In this document: positions 26,095-34,122 of the stretch, one piece after another | How positions within the stretch are numbered: the first letter of the stretch is position 1 | Layout: every line of letters starts with the position of its first letter | Notes under the pieces: model-generated | The model's database searches: none | What the model was told of the DNA's origin: nothing | The model's input: only the letters and a program-made list of their open reading frames with translations | Translations under genes and position numbers: made by a program | Source of the DNA: Bacteroidota bacterium | GTDB lineage: Bacteria > Bacteroidota > Bacteroidia > AKYH767-A > OLB10 | Assembly: GCA_019136655.1 (NCBI GenBank) | Contig: JAGVTU010000017.1 | Location: 124,001-188,000 of the forward strand | Length of the DNA: 64,000 nt | Direction of reading: 5' to 3'

Positions 26095-27777
26095 ATGATA
26101 CAATTAATTGAATGTGTTCCTAATTTCAGTGAAGGCAATGATCTGGGAATAATCAAACAAATAACAGATGCAATAGAAAGTGTTGAAGGCGTTAAGCTCC
26201 TGAATGTAGATCCGGGCAAAGCTACCAACAGAACTGTGGTAACTTTTGTAGGCACACCCGAAGCAGTTTGCGAAGCAGCATTCAGAGGTATTGCCAAAGC
26301 AACACAGGTAATTGATATGAGCAAGCATCATGGCGAACATCCGCGAATGGGTGCTACGGATGTTTGTCCTATGATTCCTGTTGCCAACATTTCAATGCAG
26401 GAAACAGCAGAGTGGGCACGTAAACTGGGGCAGCGTGTGGGCAAAGAATTAAAAGTTCCTGTTTATCTCTACGAAGAATCGCAACCCGATAAAAAAAGAA
26501 GTAATCTTTCTGTTATTCGTGCAGGAGAGTACGAAGGCTTTTTCAAAAAAATAAAACTACCGGAGTGGAAACCTGACTTTGGTCCGGCAGAATTGCCTGC
26601 GCAAAGCGGAGCCACTGTAATTGGTGCACGCGATTTTTTGATTGCTTACAATGTAAATCTGAATACCAAATCAGTAAAACGTGCCAACTCTATTGCATTT
26701 GATATTCGCGAAGCAGGAAGAGTAAAAACAGATGACAAGGGTAAAAAAATGCTTGATGCTGATGGCAAAGAAATTCGTATTCCGGGAAAGCTGAAAGGTG
26801 TTAAAGCCATCGGTTGGTATATCGAAGAATATGGTATTGCACAGGTGTCGATTAACATAACCAAATTCAGAGATACACCATTGCATATTGTTTTTGAAGA
26901 GTGTGCAAAAAGTGCTTTTGAAAGAGGTTATCGCGCCACCGGAAGTGAGCTGGTGGGGTTGGTACCATTAAGTGCCATGCTTGATGCAGGACGTTATTTT
27001 CTGCATAAGCAACGGTTGTCTTCAGGAGTGAGTGATGCCGAACTCATACATATTGCTGTGAAGTCAATGGGATTGGATGAACTTTCGCCATTTGATCCTC
27101 GTCAGCGAATTATTGAATATGTAATGGCTGATGATAAGTCGTCACCTCTGGTGAATATGAAATTGAATGCTTTTGCTGATGAAACTGCAAGCGAATCACC
27201 GGCTCCGGGAGGAGGATCTATCTCTGCCTATTGCGGAACCTTGGGTATTGCACTCGCAACCATGGTAGCCAACCTTTCTGCATCAAAAAAAGGATGGGAG
27301 ACAAGATGGAAAGAATTTTCAGACTGGGCTGATAAAGGACAGACGTTACAAAAACAATTACTTGCCTGCGTTGACGAAGATACTGTTGCATTCAATAAAA
27401 TTATGGATGCATTTAAACTTCCAAAATCCAGTGATGAGGAAAAAGCTGTAAGATCAAAAGCAATTGCAGAAGCAACACGTTATGCCATTGAAGTGCCATA
27501 CAAAGTGATGAAGCTCTCCTTGCAAAGTATGGAAATTATTCAGGCAATGGCTGAAACCGGAAACGCTAACTCTGTTTCGGATGCCGGTGTAGGAGCGTTG
27601 TGTGCACGAACTGCCGTTCTTGGTGCAGGACTCAATGTTCGTATCAATGCCATGTCGTATAACGACAAAGATTATGTGCAGGCCATTCTCACTCAGGTGA
27701 AGCAGATGGAAAATGATGCCATGACGGCTGAACAAAAGATTTTAAAAACAGTAAATGATAAGATTTCAGGCTTATAG
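26095..27777 (+). CDS. ftcD: Glutamate formimidoyltransferase / formimidoyl-THF cyclodeaminase fusion
   Basis: A bifunctional cytoplasmic enzyme of 560 residues. The first ~330 residues are the formiminotransferase (IECVPNFSEGND, SKHHGEHPRMGATDVCPMIP). The last ~210 are the cyclodeaminase (FADETASESPAPGGGSISAY, AETGNANSVSDAGVGALCA). Together they pass the formimino group of formiminoglutamate to tetrahydrofolate and release ammonia, giving methenyl-THF. The two-domain layout is that of the mammalian enzyme and of many Bacteroidota. It follows hutI-hutG after 159 nt. Confidence 0.95.
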   Translation: MIQLIECVPNFSEGNDLGIIKQITDAIESVEGVKLLNVDPGKATNRTVVTFVGTPEAVCEAAFRGIAKATQVIDMSKHHGEHPRMGATDVCPMIPVANISMQETAEWARKLGQRVGKELKVPVYLYEESQPDKKRSNLSVIRAGEYEGFFKKIKLPEWKPDFGPAELPAQSGATVIGARDFLIAYNVNLNTKSVKRANSIAFDIREAGRVKTDDKGKKMLDADGKEIRIPGKLKGVKAIGWYIEEYGIAQVSINITKFRDTPLHIVFEECAKSAFERGYRATGSELVGLVPLSAMLDAGRYFLHKQRLSSGVSDAELIHIAVKSMGLDELSPFDPRQRIIEYVMADDKSSPLVNMKLNAFADETASESPAPGGGSISAYCGTLGIALATMVANLSASKKGWETRWKEFSDWADKGQTLQKQLLACVDEDTVAFNKIMDAFKLPKSSDEEKAVRSKAIAEATRYAIEVPYKVMKLSLQSMEIIQAMAETGNANSVSDAGVGALCARTAVLGAGLNVRINAMSYNDKDYVQAILTQVKQMENDAMTAEQKILKTVNDKISGL

Positions 27778-27824
27778 AAACTTATATGGGATAGTTGCGT
27801 AAAATAATATTACAGTATTTGAGA

Positions 27825-30062
27825 ATGAAGAATCCTGTTTTAAGAACAATATATTATTCCTTTCCGGTGCAGCTGATTATTCTGCATGTTAAAAAGGGGC
27901 AGTTGTTGTTGTTATACTGGATTTTTTTATTTGCCTGTGTGATTCAAAACTTCGGCAACAACTTTGGAATTCCATATCTATTTCTCGACCCTGAATATAT
28001 GGGCAAGGTTAGCTGGCTCGCTTTTTTTATCATTGGTGTATGTCTTGGAATTTTTATCATGGCATATAACATTTCAAGCTATATGCTCAACAGTTTCAGG
28101 TTCCCTTTTTTAGCCTGTTTGTACAAAACATTCGAGAAATACTGCTACAACAATGCTGTGATGCCTGTGTTGTTTACTCTGACCTATATCATCAGCATAT
28201 ATCATTTTCAGCTGAAGAATCAGTTGTTGCCATTCTGGATGATTACCATTCAGGTGATGTCGCTCCTGGCAGGAATATCTTTTGTGATATTCTCAACGCT
28301 GAAATATTTTCAGCATACCAATAAGGACATTTACAAACTCTTTGGTGTTGCCACACATGACGGAACACATGATGATGTAAAGGTGATTTCTCCGATTCGC
28401 GATACACATCTGAAAAAACAAAGACGCAGAGGATGGCGTGTGGATACCTACATTACATTTCCTTTCAAACTTCGTTTGGTGCGCAGCACTTCGCACTATA
28501 AATCATTTATGTTAGCATCGGTATTTCGTCAGAATCATATCAATGCAGCGGTGCTGGAGATGGTAATATTTTTACTTTTTATCATCCTTGGATTATTTCG
28601 CGATTACAAAGTATTCAGAATTCCTGCCGGAGCGAGTATATTACTTTTATTCACCATGATAATCATGATTGGCGGAGTGTTTCGCTTTTGGTTACGTGGT
28701 TGGGCTTATACAGTACTTGCACTGTTGCTCATTGTCATCAATTTCTTATCCGGGTTCGAAGTTTTTAATTTCAAGAACAAAGCGTATGGACTGAATTATG
28801 ACACCACGCCTGCAGTGTATTCCATAAAATCACTCGAAGAAAAACTCAGCGACTATCAGTTGCAGAAAGATTACGAAACCGGAATTGTTAGCCTCGAAAA
28901 CTGGAAGAAAAAATGGCAGGCCAGGGGAGTGGAAAAACCCAAGCTTGTAGTACTCAATGTGAGTGGTGGAGGTGTACGTTCGGCATTGTACACTTTTAAT
29001 ACGCTTGCAGAGATTGACAGCTCTATGAACGGGCAACTGTTGCAACATGCACAACTCATTAGCGGATCATCAGGAGGACTGATTGGAGCTTCATATTATC
29101 GTGAACTGTTTCTGCGGAATAAAGGTGCTTCGGAAATATTGAATCATAAACAGAAATACCTTAACAATATTTCGAAAGATTTGCTCAATGCAACGGCATT
29201 CAGTTTTATCATCAGCGATTTGTTTTTAAATTTTCAGCAGTTTAAGTACAACGGACAGACTTATTTAAAAGACCGTGCTTATGCATTTGAAGAACAATTA
29301 AATGAAAACACAGGACATATTCTCGATAAGAAAATCAGTGAGTATTACCTTCCTGAACTGAAAGCTGATATCCCACGACTGATAATCACACCAACGATTG
29401 TAAATGATGGCCGCTCTATGGTAGTTTCACCATTGCAATCATCCTATTTATTAAAAAGCAAAAACAACAGCGAATACAAAGAAGCATTAGCTGATGGCAT
29501 GGACTTCATGTCGTTTTTCGAAGGACAGGATGCGCAGAATCTGCGTTACCTCACAGCATTACGAATGAATGCGACATTCCCATACATCATGCCTGCAGCA
29601 CAACTTCCTTCTGATCCGGCATTTCAGGTGATGGACGCAGGTGCTCGTGATAATTATGGTGTTCAGATTTCCATTCGCTATCTGATTGCTTTCAGGCAAT
29701 GGATATTGCAAAATACATCGGGAGTTGTGTTTGTTCAGATTCGCGATAACAACAAATATGAACAGAGCCAGATGAAAACAATTCGTTCTTTATGGGAAAA
29801 AACCATGTCGCCATTCAAAAATCTGAGCAGCAACCTGATTGTTATGCAGGATTATGTGAATGATAGCTTTTCAGAATATCTGAAAACACTCTATGGTGAT
29901 AATATCAATTTTGTGGATTTTCAGATGCACCAGAATGAAGACAGGGTTTCGCTTAGCTGGCACCTGACTGAAAAAGAAAAGCAATATGTTATTCAGCAGG
30001 GAAGCAGTTCCGACAATATCGCTGCCATTAAGTACCTCAAGTCCATACTAAAAGAAAAGTAA
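27825..30062 (+). CDS. Membrane-anchored patatin-like phospholipase
   Basis: About 745 residues from the ATG at 27825; an in-frame TTG at 27795 is less likely. The first ~330 residues hold several hydrophobic segments (about six to eight membrane passes). The C-terminal half is a patatin domain with an oxyanion loop SGGGVRSA, a nucleophile elbow SGSSGG (~residue 412) and the catalytic Asp in VMDAGARDNYG (~603), giving the Ser-Asp dyad of lipid acyl hydrolases. A role in membrane lipid turnover is likely but unproven. It follows ftcD by 47 nt and may be cotranscribed. Confidence 0.85.
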   Translation: MKNPVLRTIYYSFPVQLIILHVKKGQLLLLYWIFLFACVIQNFGNNFGIPYLFLDPEYMGKVSWLAFFIIGVCLGIFIMAYNISSYMLNSFRFPFLACLYKTFEKYCYNNAVMPVLFTLTYIISIYHFQLKNQLLPFWMITIQVMSLLAGISFVIFSTLKYFQHTNKDIYKLFGVATHDGTHDDVKVISPIRDTHLKKQRRRGWRVDTYITFPFKLRLVRSTSHYKSFMLASVFRQNHINAAVLEMVIFLLFIILGLFRDYKVFRIPAGASILLLFTMIIMIGGVFRFWLRGWAYTVLALLLIVINFLSGFEVFNFKNKAYGLNYDTTPAVYSIKSLEEKLSDYQLQKDYETGIVSLENWKKKWQARGVEKPKLVVLNVSGGGVRSALYTFNTLAEIDSSMNGQLLQHAQLISGSSGGLIGASYYRELFLRNKGASEILNHKQKYLNNISKDLLNATAFSFIISDLFLNFQQFKYNGQTYLKDRAYAFEEQLNENTGHILDKKISEYYLPELKADIPRLIITPTIVNDGRSMVVSPLQSSYLLKSKNNSEYKEALADGMDFMSFFEGQDAQNLRYLTALRMNATFPYIMPAAQLPSDPAFQVMDAGARDNYGVQISIRYLIAFRQWILQNTSGVVFVQIRDNNKYEQSQMKTIRSLWEKTMSPFKNLSSNLIVMQDYVNDSFSEYLKTLYGDNINFVDFQMHQNEDRVSLSWHLTEKEKQYVIQQGSSSDNIAAIKYLKSILKEK

Positions 30063-30187
30063 AATTATATACTTTTCCTTATTGGAATCCATACCTGAAA
30101 AGGTGCTTAATTTACTCCTGAAATAGTTGTTTTTTTAAAAAAGGAATACTTGTCATTTGCTTGATCAAAAGATAAGGTATATTTCCA

Positions 30188-30195
30188 TATTTTTG
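30188..30195 (+). promoter_or_regulatory. Putative -7 element of the ATP-grasp cassette
   Basis: TATTTTTG, 21 nt before the ATG. A TTG at 30161 lies 24 nt upstream, slightly long for a -33 spacer. Confidence 0.5.
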
Positions 30196-30216
30196 TAAGA
30201 TATTAATTTTCGAACG

Positions 30217-31215
30217 ATGAAAAAAATTGGTATTTTATTTGGGCAGGAAAATAGTTTTCCGCCTGCTGTTGTTGAACGTATCAACTCAAAAAATGTATCA
30301 GGAGTAATGGCTGAAGCTTTGATAGTGGATAAAGTGGTGCAAGGCGAAGCTATGGATTACGCTGTAATTGTTGACCGCATTTCACATGATGTTCCTTTCT
30401 ATCGTGGTATGCTCAAGAATGCAGCTATCTGTGGCACTGCAGTACTCAATAATCCATTCTGGAACAGTGCTGACGAAAAATTTTTCAATAACTGTCTTGC
30501 AACTAAAATTGGTGTTCCTGTACCAAAAACTGTTTTGTTGCCAAGTAATGTGCATCCACCTGATACCAATGCCAATTCATTCCGAAATCTTAAAATGCCT
30601 CTCGACTGGGAAAGCATTTTTAAGTACATTGGTTTTCCGGCCTACATGAAACCTTTTGCAGGAGGAGGATGGAAAAATGTGTATAAGTGTACCGACCCTG
30701 CTGACTTTTATACCAAACATCAGGAAACAGGGCAGCTGGTAATGCTGCTTCAGGAAGAAATTGTTTTCGAAAATTATTTCCGTTGCTATTGCATTGGAGG
30801 AAAGCGTATCAAGATTATGCGTTATGAACCACGCAATCCGCATCACTTACGTTATGTAGTTGAAGGCCCTCAGCCCGACCAGCGTATTTTAAATATTGTA
30901 GAAGAATATACATTTAAACTTTGTAATGCTTTAGGTTACGACATCAACACTGTTGAATTTGCAGTGCGCGATGGTATTCCTTATGCCATTGATTTCTGCA
31001 ATCCTGCTCCCGATGCCGACCGTCACAGCGTTGGCGAAGAAAACTTTAACTGGGTGATTGAAGCTGTCGCAGATATGTGTATTGAACGTGCTTTGGCACA
31101 TCAACCCGGAAAAGACAACCTTACCTGGGGTGCATATATCAAGCAGGCTGCACAGGGAAATATTGTAAGCAAGAGCAACATGGACTCTATGCTCGAAACG
31201 TATATGGTAAAATAG
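30217..31215 (+). CDS. ATP-grasp carboxylate-amine ligase
   Basis: A 332-residue RimK-like ATP-grasp enzyme. K145 (PAYMKPF) and the glycine-rich loop AGGGWKNVY are the ATP-binding signatures. LLQEEIVFENYFRCYCIGG is the central sheet. E247, D259 and N262 (TVEFAV, IDFCNPAPDAD) are the metal ligands. Such enzymes activate a carboxylate as acyl phosphate and join it to an amine. The N-terminal ~90 residues would bind the carboxylate substrate. First gene of a three-gene cassette with a GCS2-type ligase (14 nt downstream) and a class I amidotransferase-like protein. Substrate unknown. Confidence 0.85.
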   Translation: MKKIGILFGQENSFPPAVVERINSKNVSGVMAEALIVDKVVQGEAMDYAVIVDRISHDVPFYRGMLKNAAICGTAVLNNPFWNSADEKFFNNCLATKIGVPVPKTVLLPSNVHPPDTNANSFRNLKMPLDWESIFKYIGFPAYMKPFAGGGWKNVYKCTDPADFYTKHQETGQLVMLLQEEIVFENYFRCYCIGGKRIKIMRYEPRNPHHLRYVVEGPQPDQRILNIVEEYTFKLCNALGYDINTVEFAVRDGIPYAIDFCNPAPDADRHSVGEENFNWVIEAVADMCIERALAHQPGKDNLTWGAYIKQAAQGNIVSKSNMDSMLETYMVK

Positions 31216-31229
31216 TTTCAGGATAATTT

Positions 31230-32381
31230 ATGGTTTACTTAAAAAGGAAAATTAATCTCCCCGCATTTACCATTGGAATAGAAGAAGAGTTTCAGGTAAT
31301 AGACCCGCACACCAGAGAGCTTCGCTCGCACATGCATCAGATTGTTGAAGGTGGCAAAGTTGTTCTTAAGGAACAGGTAAAAGCCGAAATGCATCAGAGT
31401 GTAGTGGAAGTAGGAACCAACATCTGTAAAGATGTGAAAGAAGCACGCAAAGAAGTTACCTATCTGCGCCAGATGGTAGCCAAACTTGCCCACAAGCAAG
31501 GGCTTGTTATAGCTGCAGCAGGCACACATCCTTTTTCGCGCTGGCAGGATCAGCTTATCACCGACCATCCGCGTTACGAAGAAATTATTCGTGAAATGCA
31601 GGATGCAGCACGCAGCAATCTTATCTTCGGATTACACGTGCATGTTGGAATTGAAGACCGTGAAACAGGAATACGACTGATGAATCAGGCACGTTATTTT
31701 CTGCCACACATTTTTGCTTTGTCAACCAACTCTCCTTTCTGGGAAGGGCGTAATACAGGATTCAAGTCTTTTCGTACCAAGGTTTTTGATAAATTTCCCC
31801 GTACAGGTATTCCTGATGAGTTTTTCAGTGCTACGCAATATGATGATTACATCAAACTGCTCATCAAAACAAAATGTATTGACAATGCCAAGAAAGTATG
31901 GTGGGATATTCGCCTGCATCCTTTTTTCAATACCATTGAGTTCCGCATCTGCGATATACCCATGCGTATTGAAGAAACCATTACGCTTGCAGCCATCATG
32001 CAGGCCATCATTGCCAAACTCTACTGGCTGATGCAGTACAACCTGAGTTTCCGTACCTATTCCCGTGCCTTAATCAACGAAAACAAATGGCGTGCTGCCC
32101 GTTATGGAATCGAAAATAAACTCATTGATTTTGGAAAAGAAAAAGAAGTTGAAACCACTCAGCTTATTGAAGAGTTGGTAGAGTTTATTGACGATTTGGT
32201 GGATGATTTAGGCTCTCGTAAGGAAGTAAATCATGTTTTTGACATGATGAAAAAAGGTACCGGTGCCGACCGCCAACTGGATGTGTATGCCAAAACAGGC
32301 GACCTGAAAAAAGTAGTAGATTACATTATTAATGAAACTAATATTGGAATTAGCGTAAAAAAGGAAAAAAACAAAGCATGA
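31230..32381 (+). CDS. GCS2/YbdK-type carboxylate-amine ligase
   Basis: A 383-residue member of the glutamate-cysteine ligase 2 family. GIEEEFQVID (E18-E20) is the metal and ATP site signature; AEMHQSVVEVGTNIC, AAAGTHPFSRW and FGLHVHVGIED are family motifs. E. coli YbdK has weak glutamate-cysteine ligase activity, but the natural product of stand-alone family members is mostly unknown. It is flanked by an ATP-grasp ligase and overlaps the amidotransferase-like gene by 4 bp (ATGA), so the three are almost surely co-translated and act in one pathway. Confidence 0.88.
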   Translation: MVYLKRKINLPAFTIGIEEEFQVIDPHTRELRSHMHQIVEGGKVVLKEQVKAEMHQSVVEVGTNICKDVKEARKEVTYLRQMVAKLAHKQGLVIAAAGTHPFSRWQDQLITDHPRYEEIIREMQDAARSNLIFGLHVHVGIEDRETGIRLMNQARYFLPHIFALSTNSPFWEGRNTGFKSFRTKVFDKFPRTGIPDEFFSATQYDDYIKLLIKTKCIDNAKKVWWDIRLHPFFNTIEFRICDIPMRIEETITLAAIMQAIIAKLYWLMQYNLSFRTYSRALINENKWRAARYGIENKLIDFGKEKEVETTQLIEELVEFIDDLVDDLGSRKEVNHVFDMMKKGTGADRQLDVYAKTGDLKKVVDYIINETNIGISVKKEKNKA

Positions 32382-33214
32382 ATATAACACCAGTTCGCGT
32401 TGCTGTTCTCGATATGTATCAGGGCGAACCTAATGAAGGGATGCGCAATATAAAGGCAATCCTTGAACGATTTAAGAAGTTTATAGATTACACAGTTTAT
32501 GATGTGCGTACTGCATTTCAGGTGCCGGGTTTGGAGTATGACATCTATATTTCATCAGGAGGACCCGGCTGTCCGTTGCCGGTAGGTGAGGAGTGGGAGC
32601 AACCTTTTTTCAACCTGTGGGATTCGCTACTGGCACACAATGCCACTGAAGGCACACGAAAAAAGTATGCGTTTTTAATTTGCCATTCTTTTCAGATGAT
32701 GGCACATCATCTTGGTTTTGGAAAAGTAAGTGAGCGTCATTCACCTTCTTTTGGAATATTTCCTGTTCACAAAACCGAAGATGGATTTAAAGATTCGATT
32801 ATTGGCAGATTGCCGGAACCATTCTATGCAGTTGACTCCCGCGAGTGGCAGGTTACCACACCTGATATTGGTAAAATAGTGCAAACAGGAGGCAGTGTGC
32901 TTTGCCTTGAAAAAATAAGACCACATGTACCCTATGAACGTGCCATTATGGGAGTGCGTTTCAGCAATGAAATGCTGGGAGTACAGTTTCACCCGGAAGC
33001 AGATGCAGAAGGAATGTATCGTTACTTTGCACGACCTGATAAGAAAGAAAAAATCATTGAACATTACGGCTTGGACAAGTACAATGAAATGATTAATTCA
33101 CTCACCGACCCCAATAAAATTGAATTAACACATCATGCCATTATACCATGTTTTCTTTCAGATGCCATTGAGTATTTCTACCCGCAGTTAAGTTCTGTAG
33201 GTGTGAAAATATGA
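32378..33214 (+). CDS. Class I glutamine amidotransferase-like hydrolase
   Basis: A 278-residue GATase1-fold protein with triad C102 (FLICHSFQ), H205 and E207 (VQFHPEAD) and the oxyanion segment SSGGPGCP. The nucleophile elbow is atypical: Ser replaces the Gly usually found two residues after the Cys (C-x-G-x-Q), while the Gln is kept. There is no synthetase domain to accept ammonia. The C-terminal ~60 residues lie outside the fold and may bind a partner. In this cassette it could supply ammonia to a ligase, or hydrolyse a gamma-glutamyl or related amide as a peptidase. Confidence 0.82.
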   Translation: MNITPVRVAVLDMYQGEPNEGMRNIKAILERFKKFIDYTVYDVRTAFQVPGLEYDIYISSGGPGCPLPVGEEWEQPFFNLWDSLLAHNATEGTRKKYAFLICHSFQMMAHHLGFGKVSERHSPSFGIFPVHKTEDGFKDSIIGRLPEPFYAVDSREWQVTTPDIGKIVQTGGSVLCLEKIRPHVPYERAIMGVRFSNEMLGVQFHPEADAEGMYRYFARPDKKEKIIEHYGLDKYNEMINSLTDPNKIELTHHAIIPCFLSDAIEYFYPQLSSVGVKI

Positions 33215-33361
33215 TTTTGGTTTAAGTAAACTTTCTAATATAAGCCGAAGTGAGAAGTCAGCATAGCTGATTTATCAGAAAAACAGTTCGAATTATTATT
33301 TAAAGGTATTTCCTGAAAACTAATAGTTATACCTGAAATTTAAGTTTTGTATGAAATAAAA

Positions 33362-33403
33362 TTAAACAAATGATTAAAATATTTGCTTAATACAAATGCT
33401 TAA
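33362..33403 (+). promoter_or_regulatory. Operator-like dyads in front of tetR
   Basis: TTAAACA-AA-TGATTAA (33362-33377) is a one-mismatch version of the perfect 16-bp dyad before tolC. A second related element TTAATACAAATGCTTAA (33387-33403) has a counterpart TTAATACAAATTATTAA before tolC. Both overlap or flank the tetR -33/-7 elements, as expected for autorepression. Confidence 0.65.
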
Positions 33404-33413
33404 ATTATATTTG
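33382..33413 (+). promoter_or_regulatory. tetR promoter
   Basis: TTTG (33382-33385), 20-nt spacer, TATATTTG (33406-33413), 20 nt before the ATG; it overlaps the second operator-like element. Confidence 0.75.
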
Positions 33414-33433
33414 TGCCGATAATTTGGAATATT

Positions 33434-34066
33434 ATGGCAGCTAAGAATAATGAGAAGTCAGCAGAACTCACAACAGAAGAAAGAATAAAAGAAGCAGCGC
33501 GCAAAGTATTTCACAGGAAAGGTTTTGCAGCTACACGTACCAGAGATATAGCTGATGAAGCAGGTATCAATCTTGCATTGCTTAATTACTATTTCCGCAG
33601 TAAAGAGAAGCTGTTTGAAATAATTATGCTTGAAACTTTATTTGGATTTATGCAAAGTCTTGCCTTAATTATGAATGATGAAAAAAGTACGCTTCAAACT
33701 AAGGTTGAACAGATTGCCTCAGGATATATAGACTTTATCATCGAGAACCCAAACGTTCCGTTATTTATGCTGAGTGAGATTAGAGCCAATTCAGGAGGAC
33801 TCATGAATAAACTTCCGATCAAGCAAATGGTATCGAATTCAGTATTTCTGAAACAGCACCGGAAAGCTGTTGAAGAAGGAAAGATTGCAGAGCCGCATCC
33901 TTTACACTTTTTAATGAATCTGCTGGGCCTGATTGTTTTCCCATTCATAGGTAAACCATTATTGCAGGGCATAAGCGGAGTGAGTGATCATCAGTTTAAG
34001 AAACTGATGATGCAAAGGAAGAAGTATATTCCGGTCTGGATTAACGCTATGATGAAAATAAGATAA
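33434..34066 (+). CDS. TetR-family transcriptional repressor of the efflux operon
   Basis: A 210-residue TetR regulator. The ATG at 33434 is chosen because the upstream in-frame GTG at 33413 is inside the -7 box. N-terminal helix-turn-helix: ERIKEAARKVFHRKGFAATR, then DIADEAGINLALLNYYFRSKEKLF. The C-terminal ~140 residues are the ligand-binding and dimerisation part. By analogy with CecR (YbiH) and the ybhGFSR genes of E. coli, it probably represses the downstream tolC-hlyD-ABC genes and itself through the AT-rich dyads, responding to an unknown toxic compound. Confidence 0.88.
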   Translation: MAAKNNEKSAELTTEERIKEAARKVFHRKGFAATRTRDIADEAGINLALLNYYFRSKEKLFEIIMLETLFGFMQSLALIMNDEKSTLQTKVEQIASGYIDFIIENPNVPLFMLSEIRANSGGLMNKLPIKQMVSNSVFLKQHRKAVEEGKIAEPHPLHFLMNLLGLIVFPFIGKPLLQGISGVSDHQFKKLMMQRKKYIPVWINAMMKIR

Positions 34067-34082
34067 AAATTATAAAAATTAG

Positions 34083-34112
34083 TTAATCAAATGATTAATA
34101 CAAATTATTAAT
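34083..34112 (+). promoter_or_regulatory. Operator-like dyad in front of tolC
   Basis: A perfect 16-bp inverted repeat TTAATCA-AA-TGATTAA (34083-34098) partly overlaps TTAATACAAATTATTAA (34095-34111). It lies between the tetR stop and the tolC start at 34123 and shares CAAATGATTAA with the site before tetR. Confidence 0.7.
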
Positions 34113-34122
34113 AATATAACGC

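Larger units (their letters stand above)
33215..33433. other. Intergenic region before tetR
   Basis: 219 bp without gene. It holds a weak hairpin TCAGC / GCTGA (33258-33270), a possible end of the preceding cassette, then the tetR promoter and two operator-like dyads described separately. Confidence 0.5.
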
